DNA from: Ixodes scapularis | Lineage: Eukaryota > Arthropoda > Arachnida > Ixodida > Ixodidae | NCBI RefSeq assembly: GCF_016920785.2 | Contig: NW_024609836.1 | Coordinates: 62,041,930 to 62,105,929 of the forward strand | Reading direction: 5' to 3' | DNA length: 64,000 nucleotides | Shown here: one piece after another, positions 55,945 to 64,000 of the stretch | How positions within the stretch are numbered: the stretch's first letter is position 1 | Layout of the letters: every line of letters begins with the position of its first letter | Notes under the pieces: generated by a model | Seen by the model: only the letters and a program-made list of their open reading frames with translations | The model's database searches: none | What the model was told of the DNA's origin: nothing | Program-made: the position numbers and the translations under genes

Positions 55945-56195
55945 AGTCTGCACATGATGCAAAATCCTGAGACTGGGAATGAAATTTGAAAGAAAAAGTG
56001 TACGAAGACAGAAAAAGGGGGACAGGAGAACGTCTCAAACTCAGCTGAGGACAACGTCGAGTTTGAGACGTTGTCCTGTCCCCTTTTTTCTGTCTTCGTA
56101 CACTTTTTCTTTCAAATTTCATTCCCAGTCTCAGGATTTTGCATCACGATCAACATACACCAGCTCGCCTGCACCTTGACAATTTTTTAGTTTGT
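55945..56195 (+). repeat. Palindrome plus anchor (locus 3 of 5)
   Basis: ATGATGCAAAATCCTGAGAC on the left mirrors GTCTCAGGATTTTGCATCA on the right. CATTCCCAGTC, CACTTTTTCTTTC, TGTCTTCGTAC and GAGACGTTGTCCTGTCCCC lie inside both arms. Directly to the right stands the anchor CAACATACACCAGCTCGCCT with GCACCTTGAC. Confidence 0.85.
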
Positions 56196-56580
56196 AATTG
56201 CTCTAGAAGTTTATTTTCCGGGACATAAGAAACGCCAAGCAAAAAGCACAGAAGCTGAAACAACTCGAGGTCGAGGAGCGTTCTACCATACCGGTGGCGT
56301 CAGAAGAAAAAAACTGGGGGCAAAAAAGAAAAAAAAAAAAAAAGGCGGGAAAGGGGGGGCGGGGGCGTTCGGACTGTTAAAGAAAACAATACGGTGTGGT
56401 CGATCTAATTTTAATCTGAAATTATTTATGCATATGTTTAGTTACTGTCGCTCTTCACAGCATAGAAGATCGCGTAGGTGGTCGTAGAAACTCGTTGTCT
56501 GGGCCCGTTTGCTTGAAGCGATAACCGCGGCTAAAGTTAACCGCAGCACCTAGGAGAGGGATTTTGAAATCACATGACTG

Positions 56581-56606
56581 GGGGGGGGGGGGGGGGGGGG
56601 GGGGGG
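56581..56606. repeat. Poly-G run of 26
   Basis: The longest homopolymer in the window. The Pro-run frame on the minus strand is an artefact. Confidence 0.9.
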
Positions 56607-57039
56607 CTCGGTAGGCTTTGGAACTAATATGTCGTTGTAGCTGCAATATTGGGCGCGTTAGTCAGCAATGAATGGTGCAGGAGGCTTTCGCTTTGCCTTA
56701 CCTCACTTAAATTGCAAAGAATGAGCAATGACCTCGCCGCATTTTTTAGATAGTCTTTCGATTCTGGCCATTCCTAAGCCTAAATGAACGCGATAATTGT
56801 CGGCATGGCAACGTCTTTGGAAAGCGGACTGCCTTGACTAAATCGGCCGGGTGTTGATAGCACTCCAAAGTGGACAGCGTCCCAATAGATCTTTTTCTTG
56901 TTATCCTCCAGGAAGGGGAAAGACTCGCATAGGCAACGGGGAAAGGGGAAAGAAAAGTCTGAGAGGGGTTTGTTAAAAATAGTTGGCCGCAAATATTCGG
57001 AAGGGTGCCAATCAATCAACGTATGCGAGGGAAAAGTTG

Positions 57040-57222
57040 GAGAGGAAATGTAGGCAAAAAAGCGCCGAAAAAATACAGGGACACAGACGAAGGGAAACAG
57101 GACCCCAAAGCGGAAGGGAAGCAGGACGCCTTGTCCTGTTTTACTTCGTCTGTGTCCCTGTATTTCTCGGCGCTTTTTTGTTTGCAATAAACCAACTGGC
57201 CCATATCTCCACTTTACTGGAA
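57040..57222 (+). repeat. Palindrome plus divergent anchor (locus 4 of 5)
   Basis: AAAAAAGCGCCGAAAAAATA, CAGGGACACAGACGAAG and AACAGGAC face GTCCTGTTTTACTTCGTCTG, TGTCCCTGTATTTC and GGCGCTTTTTTG, around a core with GGAAGGGAAGCAGGACGCC. On the right stands AAACCAACTGGCCCATATC, a diverged form of the anchor seen at the other loci. Confidence 0.75.
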
Positions 57223-58334
57223 ATGTAGGGCGTTGGCAGATCATAGATCATGGGAAACAGCTACGCGCGCAATCTAGCTGGCAGTTGTGTCTCTTTCAGA
57301 TTCATATGACTCACACAGGTCTGTCGCGTCGCCGCGAAGCGGCGGCGCGATTAAGTTCGCGTTTCACGGCTACCACTATTGTCTTTGAGGTAGCCATGAG
57401 AGTCTATGAGATAGGTCCATTGGTCAAAGCGAACGGCGAGCTCTGGTTTTCATTTTTTGTCGGGAGGCGTTTACAGATACTGCGTTTTCCTGGTTGATAA
57501 CAAGGAACTATTGATATGTCTGCCTGCAATGTTCACTACAGTACAGACGGATGAGCACTGTTGAGTACCATATAAATAGGATTACGCTTCCAGCGAGAGC
57601 TCGAGCACGTAGAATCGGCAGCTGCCCAATGGCGAAGAAGACGACGTAGAGGATAGATCTCCGCCAGCTCCGACTCTACAAGCTACAACACAGTAAATAC
57701 CTCGTTCATCGTCTCTTAAAGACTACTGAAACCGACAGGTTAACCTCTACGTCACTACCTTTTTCGGAACACTTGCAAGACGAGAATGCAGAACATCAAT
57801 TTTGGTATTTCGCGTGCATTACTGGGCACAAAATATGCCTCTCATGAATCTACAAAAAAAAAAAAAAAAAAAAAGAGCGCTATACGAGGCCACCACCGCG
57901 TCAAGACACGCCCCTTTAGAAAAAGTTTAGAACGATTATGCATCTCCCGAGCTTCGAGTGTGCACGCAACCAAAAGTACGACAGAAAGCAACAATTACGT
58001 CCGGCCGTCTGGCTGCCGAGCGCCAAGCCTCAGCCTTCATAGGGCACGCTCCTTACGTAAACAAATAGCCCCTAGAGAGGCCGAGCACGCGCCCGTACGG
58101 CCAAACGTTTCCAAAAGGCTGCCACGCCGCACGCACCACTCCAGCAACGTAAGCGCACAGCGCACTGCGTACAAAGAGTGAGGAGCATTTGCGCTTGCGC
58201 CACCTGCGCCCGGTCCGTAGCGGACAGCACCGTAGTGCGCTGCGAACATGCGAAGAACGCGAGACGAAGCCAACGCCGCGTCGATGAAAGAGAGAGAAAG
58301 AGAAATGTCGTCTAGACGTCCGAGAAAAAAAAAA

Positions 58335-58460
58335 AAAAGACGTGTCGACGAAATGTAGCAAACTCTGTCGAGCATCGAATGTCGAAGAAACGATCAGCCG
58401 ATGAAACATCGCAGTGTCAATGAAACGGTCTGTCTATGAAACTTTGTTCGATGAACTGCG
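58335..58460. repeat. TGTCGATGAAACG-type array (3 of 3)
   Basis: GTGTCGACGAAATG, TGTCGAAGAAACGATC, GCCGATGAAACATCGCAGTG, TCAATGAAACGGTC and TTCGATGAACTGCGC repeat the unit of 53556-53690 in the same orientation and share its flank CATCGCAGTGTC. Confidence 0.8.
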
Positions 58461-59419
58461 CGCCAAGAATGACGCGGCTTGCCACATGAAAAGTGATGCA
58501 CCCTACATGATCGAGAGCGCGACAAAGAGACACACGGAGACGACCCCAAAACCCCAATTCACTCCAAACCAAATTAAGCAACCCCATGGCAAATGAAACC
58601 AATCCAAGGACGGCTGCACGCATCAAGATAATCAATGCTGACAGTATTTTATAAAGGCCCAGATGATTGAAAAACAATGCCGGCTGATGATTCCTTAAAT
58701 CGCAGCCTAGTGCGGCAAGCACGGTCGATCAACAAAAGCAGAAACAACTCGAGTGAGAAGGAAAACTCGGCTTCTAACAGTCTCTGCTCATAGAATAGCA
58801 TACGACTGACGGACACCACAGAACTGCGGAACCCCTCACCCAATACACCCAACAGGGATTATGTTGAGATCTCAAACCAGAGGTACGTCACCCTACCTAA
58901 CATTACCGCCCCCCCCCCCCAAAAAAAAAAAAAAAAAACTAGTAATAAAAAGAGAAAAAAATCTTGGTCAATGCATGTGTTTATTATAGATATGCTGCAT
59001 AAACTTCCTTAGAAGTACGTGTGGGTAGCACAAAAAAAGAAACGGGGTCGATATTTGTATTAATCATTTATTTGTGAACAAATGAGAGAGGTATGCACAG
59101 CGAGGCGATGCTCTAATCACTGCGACCTTGTCTGCGTAACCTGTCGAAAGGCGCGTTTGTGTTTTTCCACTGCCCTTGTCAGCAGGCGAAAGTTCAACCC
59201 ACCCAATGTCGTCAGCTTGCATTTAGTTACTTTCGTAATTAATCCGAGTGAACGAAATTTGGTAGAAATGTGCGGAGCATAAACATAAACAGAGTACATT
59301 TCTTTCAAATTGGATAAGTGGGTCAGAAGTTCACTCTTTTGGGGTAGTTTTCCCGTCGCACGACTCTCGCTTGCGAGGAACAAAAGAAAAACAAATCAAG
59401 CAACCTGTAAACGTGATGA

Positions 59420-59910
59420 CCTGTGAGTGTGAAAACCCGTGGGTAAGATGAGCGTGAAGACCTGTGTGAGTGTGAGGACCGTGAGGACCTGTGAGCGTGA
59501 GGACCGTGAGGAGCTGTGAGTGTGAGGACCTGTGAGTACGAGGACCGTGATGACCTGTGAGTGTGAGGACCGTGAGGACCTGTGTGAGTGTGAGGACCGT
59601 GAGGCGCTGTGAGTGTGAGGACTTGTGAGTGCGGGGACCGTGATGACCTGTGAGTGTGAGGACCGTGAGGACCTGAGAGTGTGATGACCGGTGAGTCTGA
59701 TGACCTGTGAGTCTGATGATTCGTGATGACCTGTGAGCGTGATGACCGTGATGATATGTGAGCTGACGGCCGTGATGATGACGGCGAGTGAGTTTTGGTT
59801 TTGTGTTGAACCGTGAGGGTGAGTCCGGGTGATGACCCTATTTTGAATAAATCGTGATCGTGAGTGGGCGTGAGTCCTGATTAAGAAAAATATAGTGATC
59901 GTGAGTTTGA
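59420..59910. repeat. GTGAGTGTGAGGACCGTGA minisatellite
   Basis: GACCTGTGAGTGTGAGGACC, GTGAGGACCTGTGTGAGTG and later TGTGAGTCTGATGACC repeat for about 490 bp, shifting gradually from GAGGACC to GATGACC units from left to right. It is related in core sequence to the array at 48740-49205. Confidence 0.85.
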
Positions 59911-60769
59911 GTGAGGACAGCTTAAAATGCCGACCTATGCCTGCAGCGTCCGCAAGAGCTAGTCAAGCATGTTACTGTCGAGGCCGTAGGCGGGCAGTGA
60001 CGGCGAATTGTCGCTATCTTTGGTGATTCTTGTGCCAACATCGACAACTTACGTTTGCGTGTTGTGCTATATCCAAGCGAAAATTACGCAGCGAACATTC
60101 TGGTTCCGTCACTACCTTAGCTTGAGCTCCGGCACCTTTCTTGAGATTAGAGAGGCAACCTGGACGTATCAACAAAACGCGACGGACGAAACGGACACTA
60201 GTGCACGTAAAAGTTACGCTAAGTAGGAGTTTAGAATATGTTAATTAGACCTAGCACCTCATCTCCTTGTGTGCTAATCTTTTGAAGAAAAAAACTTGTG
60301 CTGGTTTAATTGACTACCAGCTCTCATTTCTAAATTTTACCCTCATAAGAAATGCCATTATGTGAACATGAGACGTGTTGGAGTCCAGCTGTTGACAGCT
60401 GTCTTTTTTCAGGTGTCCATGTTAGTGTGCAACCATTGTCATTTATTTGCGAGGTTAACCAGCGCATTGTACTGGCATGGTTAAGCCGGCACAAATTTAA
60501 TATGGGTAGAAGTATACATTATTGATTTGAAGAATTGTGTGTCCGCAATATGAATGTTGTCGATGATCACACTAAGCTACTCCAGTATTTTCCATGCACA
60601 TCAAGAACCAGCACAGGTATGGCATCACTTGTTTCGCATTTCATTCTTGCAGTTGTCGAACAACAAATTGTACCGCATAAGTTGTAGTATGATTTGTTTT
60701 TCTTTCTACGTTGTGCTCTGTAAATCTCAACTCATGGGTGCTGTCACAGGATATTCTTTGGCCTTTCGT

Positions 60770-61790
60770 TGCAGGAGGGGGCACTTGTGTCGCACCTGCT
60801 GAACAATGAGCCCGTCCCTCCAGCTTGTGGGGGCACTGATGTCCCACATGGCAATGCGGCTGCCAAGCCTGTAAAACAGTGGCAGCACCCGCGCTGGTTA
60901 GCCGGTGCTCTCAATGCTGCCAGCCGCCATTCCCGAAGCCACAGTGAACGAGCGTGACGACTGACATGATGCCTGGTAAAAGCTTTCGATTGCATTTGCT
61001 ACGTACACATGAAGGTTAGTTGCTACTTGATCACACAGCTTCCGATGTTTATTTATAGAAAAAAATCTGCCTCTGCTCTTCCGTTTATTATTTCGATTTT
61101 TGCATACTGTCTCGTAGGAACGCAAAAAACTGTGACAATGAGCCGCATTTTCATGAATGTGACTTGTTAGGGGTGCCATTAAGGAACACAGTAAATTCCT
61201 TGGGTCTGGATAATGACATGTTTATTGACGAATACGCCACACATTTGCCCGTGGGCCAAGAAGGTCCGAGATAACAGCGCTGTCTCTTTTGACGGTATCA
61301 CCATTTGGAGCCTGCGCTGTCGCTACTGACAGTATCACAGAAAGGAACGGTCAGAACAAGGAAAGAAGACTTTCATGTTTACCAACAGTTGACATTAAAC
61401 ATTTCTGTAATCGGTTTGTTGTAACAGTTTCTACCAGTTCTCCGGTGTCTTCACCGTGCCTGTAACACTCAACGTATATGTGTTCTGCTTGCCTAGATTC
61501 GCCTGCCTCACTGCTACTGGACTGGGGTGACATCATGGAGCTTGCGGTTACTGCGTCACCAACCAAGTCCCCGACTCCTCTACCTCCTCAGCCGCCACGT
61601 GTGGTTGTCCGAGTGAACCGACTGGAGGAGCTGCACCTGCTGCAGCTGGAGCTACGTCAGTGTCAGGTTGCCTATTAGCAGACGCAGGCCCCAGTTTTCC
61701 ATCAGCAGCAGCGTAACGAGCTGGTTCGAGCTTGAGCTGGTTCGAGCTTGAGCTGCTCCAGCTCAACAAACTTATCAAGCTGCAATAACT
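60770..61790 (+). other. Possible transposon or gene coding relic, unassigned
   Basis: Two plus-strand patches have protein-like composition and good acceptors in front. One starts after TCGTTGCAG at 60772 (EGALVSHLLNNEPVPPACGG, then KPVKQWQHPRWLAGALN) and ends at 60957. The other, at 61478-61678, reads SPASLLLDWGDIMELAVTAS, a Pro-rich stretch and RVNRLEELHLLQLELRQCQ, a coiled-coil-like end. They may be exons of the same gene or of a transposon accessory protein. I do not recognise a family. Confidence 0.3.
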
Positions 61791-62065
61791 GCTTGTTCTC
61801 GGGGCCCAGCCACAACAGTAGGCTGATTTATTCGATTTGTTTCATCTTCCTCTTTAGTAATTACCATTCTCTTTTGTGTTTAAGAATGCTTTTTTTAAAC
61901 TCTGTAACTTGCTTCATTTTATCCCTGACCTGAGGTTGTTACGAGTATTGACTGTATCTCGTTCAGTAAAGCCTACCTTTTTTTTAAACTTGTTTCTCTA
62001 TTGGCTGTTTGTAGTGAACATGCAAAAGGGCAGTTACGCCAGCTTTAAATCTATTCTTTTGAAAC

Positions 62066-62516
62066 TTAAAGGGCAACTCCGGCCAAAACTCAATATGAAT
62101 TAAATTACTGGTATCGCTTTAGTGACACAAAATACGACCCCAGCCAAAATTTCACGTCCGTGGGACGCCGCATTCTCAACTAATGCCGATAATAAAAACG
62201 CGACCCGCCGCGAGCCGCTGCTCCTTAGCGGGCGGCCAGCCGGTTGCCGATCGCTAAAGCAACATTGGGCCGTGATGTCAACATCGTCCTCTTTTTTTCC
62301 TCCGTTCCGGACGGGCGCACGGCGCAGCCGTCGCGCGCGCTTCTTTGTGCCGCTATTACCGCTACTTCGGCTTGTAATGGCGTGTTTAGCCGTTGCTTTT
62401 ACCTGTAGCCCGTGTAGCTTCGGTATAGCCTTTTGTTAATTTGCTTGAGAGGACTCCTAGACTCGTTTTAGCGAGCAACTCGGTGCGCCCAAGACTGCCC
62501 AGCTGTTCCTCGAAAG
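62066..62516. other. Upstream region of the THAP relic, repeat-like
   Basis: It opens with TTAAAGGGCAACTCCGGCCA, a TTAA followed by an end-like sequence reminiscent of the TTAA elements but with a different inner sequence. The rest is GC-rich (CGCGACCCGCCGCGAGCC, GGGCCGTGATGTCAAC). I read it as the 5' part of the element that carried the THAP domain. No coding sequence is called. Confidence 0.35.
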
Positions 62517-62723
62517 ATGCCGAGTGCAACTTGTAGCGCTGTGGGCTGCTCAAACAAGCTGCTGCGCAACCCGGAGGTGCTTTTTCACAAGTTTCCAACG
62601 GATCGGAAATTGGAGAAGGTGTGGGTGAACGCTGTTCGACCAGTGGACTTTGGATAGCCTTGGACGTCGACACCCTGATCGAAGCTCTGCTCCGATCATT
62701 TTTCGCCGGAGAGTTACGAATGA
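62517..62723 (+). pseudogene. THAP zinc-finger domain relic (third THAP locus)
   Basis: From the ATG the frame reads MPSATCSAVGCSNKLLRNPE, VLFHKFPTDRKLEKVWVNAV, then SKLCSDHFSPESYE and TGA. This is a full THAP C2CH finger: CSAVGC supplies two Cys and CSDHF supplies Cys and His. HKFP and the Trp of VWVNAV are the other signature positions. A TAG follows VDFG and a TGA precedes SKLC, so it is broken by two stops but not by any frame change. It is not the same sub-family as the finger at 38370. Only the domain remains. Confidence 0.85.
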
Positions 62724-63159
62724 AACCTACAGGTGTTGGTTGCTTGTGGCTTGTCAGCGAAGGAGTTGAGGCTTAAAAAGGATGCCGTGCCGTCGCTCTT
62801 TGCCCATCGTACATGTACAGAAAAGGTAAACATGATAAAAGTATCCTGATCAATAAAGAAAACAGTCATTGTCAAGTGCAGAGTTGAAGATTGAGCATTC
62901 ACGCTCCATTGAATGTCTGTTGAATGGGGAATGGTGGGCATGTAGAATACAACCACTAAATAGCTCCAAACACTGAAGTTTGTAATGAAAACGAAAACAA
63001 TGTTCTGCTTTGCGTCACTGCTTGTTTACTACGCAATCTCGTGCGTAGTATTCAGGTCCGTGACGACTACTAGCGAATAGCCGGCGCGTGAAGCTCATGC
63101 GATATAAACATTCGCCTCCCAATCGTTCGAACCCGTTACGCAGCAGTATTAATTAAATA

Positions 63160-63372
63160 TGATTGTAAATCTGAGACTGGGGCAGAAAAGAGAACACAAC
63201 AGAAGGTAGTAAAAGAGGAGGCAACGTTTTGAGACGTTGCCTCCTCTTTTTCTACCATCTGCTTGAGACGTTGCCTCCTCTTTTACTACCTTCTGTTGTG
63301 TTCTCTTTTCTGCCCAAGTCTCAGGTTTACAATCATGTTCAACTTACACCAGCTCGCCTGCACTCTGACTAT
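63160..63372 (+). repeat. Palindrome plus anchor (locus 5 of 5)
   Basis: ATGATTGTAAATCTGAGACT on the left mirrors AGTCTCAGGTTTACAATCAT on the right. GGGCAGAAAAGAGAACACAA and CAGAAGGTAGTAAAAGAGG pair with their inverses. The centre contains GAGACGTTGCCTCCTCTTTT twice, a local direct duplication. To the right stands TTCAACTTACACCAGCTCGC, then CTGCACTCTGAC, matching locus 3 closely. Confidence 0.88.
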
Positions 63373-64000
63373 TTTTTTGTATTAATTAACATTGCGCTTG
63401 TGAATACCACAAGCGACTTTAAAGAAATCGCGAAAGTTCGGATTTGTAAGTTACAACTCTTTAATTTGCCCGAGTTCGGCTGGAGGTAAATATAATATTT
63501 AAAAATGCAAAAAAAAAAAAAACACTTGCCTTAGTTAAAAGTTATGAAGGAAAACTAAAAATCCTATGTATTCTAATAAAAAAAATTGTTGTGCGTGGGG
63601 GTGGGAATGCGGAAGGGAAAGAAAGTGTTCTCACCTTGCTAACGTTCTGTTTTCCTTTATCACCCACAAAAACTTTTCTAGCTTTGAGAAGAAAATAACT
63701 GCCCAAAGAACTTTTTTGTTTCTAGTGCGGCAAGCTTTTTTTTTTTTTTTTTATTTGTACAAAGATTCACTACCTGGACGAACTTATGTGGTGAATTAGT
63801 GTCGTAGCTTACAAATTCGGCTTTTACGCGCCTGAGGAAAATATAACGAAAAAACAGACGTCTACAGCTTGACACACGTCTGTTCGGTTGTTGCGGAACG
63901 CGCCGGAGAGCCTCAAAGCTTCGTGTCTGGGACTGACCCGCCGCGCGAAAGCGCCAGCACTGTACTTCACTGGCAGCGCGGCGTAGAGCAACGCCGCTCC
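63373..64000. other. Window edge, no gene recognised
   Basis: AT-rich sequence with two T- or A-runs, then a GC-richer last 120 bp (GCGCCGGAGAGCC, CGCCGCGCGAAAGCGCCAGC). The final stretch could belong to a feature beyond the edge. Confidence 0.5.

Noticed and set aside
55945..56195. Hammerhead ribozyme in the Penelope-like end regions
   Set aside because: CTGAGGA occurs near the palindrome centre, but I found no GAAA at a spacing that would close the conserved core. A structure search would decide.

Overview
The window looks like nuclear DNA of an arthropod, most likely a hard tick. It holds one real multi-exon gene with GT-AG introns of 0.5 to 4.3 kb. The rest is a dense mix of transposon debris: Penelope-like elements with a GIY-YIG domain, CR1/Jockey-type LINE fragments, a tRNA-derived SINE resembling tick SINEs, THAP9/P-element transposases, many foldback MITEs, long G/C homopolymers and minisatellites. 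The tick call is an inference from this repeat style. There are no bacterial operons and no rRNA genes.

Layout. 0-16 kb: intergenic DNA with a MITE carrying tandem hairpins (2384-2801), a TTAA-flanked MITE (2951-3580), long inverted repeats (3871-4516, 15097-15653) and no recognisable gene. 16.2-29.1 kb, minus strand: a family 18 glycoside hydrolase (chitinase) gene of 8 coding exons. I could join them in phase into a 467-residue product with a signal peptide, the full catalytic motif and a Pro/Thr tail, but no chitin-binding domain. Its introns hold foldback elements, including a 1.6 kb palindrome made of two head-to-head Penelope-like fragments; one arm carries a SINE flanked by 13-bp target duplications. 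29.3-31.1 kb: a decayed LINE on the gene's strand, just upstream of the signal-peptide exon.

32-37.5 kb: nested and side-by-side foldback elements (a family ending in GTTACGTCCGACG, with another MITE inserted in one copy) and a LINE 3' end. 38.4-47 kb: two adjacent THAP9/P-element-like transposase pseudogenes. The second is split by a 627-bp MITE at a TTAA site, and the first copy supplies the empty-site comparison. 48-64 kb: GTGAG-type and GTCGACGAAACG-type minisatellites, more foldbacks, a TTCGAA-rich tract and a third THAP-domain relic (62517-62723).

Only the chitinase looks functional: its frame is open, its splice sites are canonical and its key residues are present. Everything else coding is broken. 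The best candidates for something undescribed are (a) a recurring unit of a conserved anchor followed by a palindrome of different sequence at each of five loci, one of them at the end of the Penelope-like copies, and (b) the tandem-hairpin MITE and its divergent relative in chitinase intron 3.
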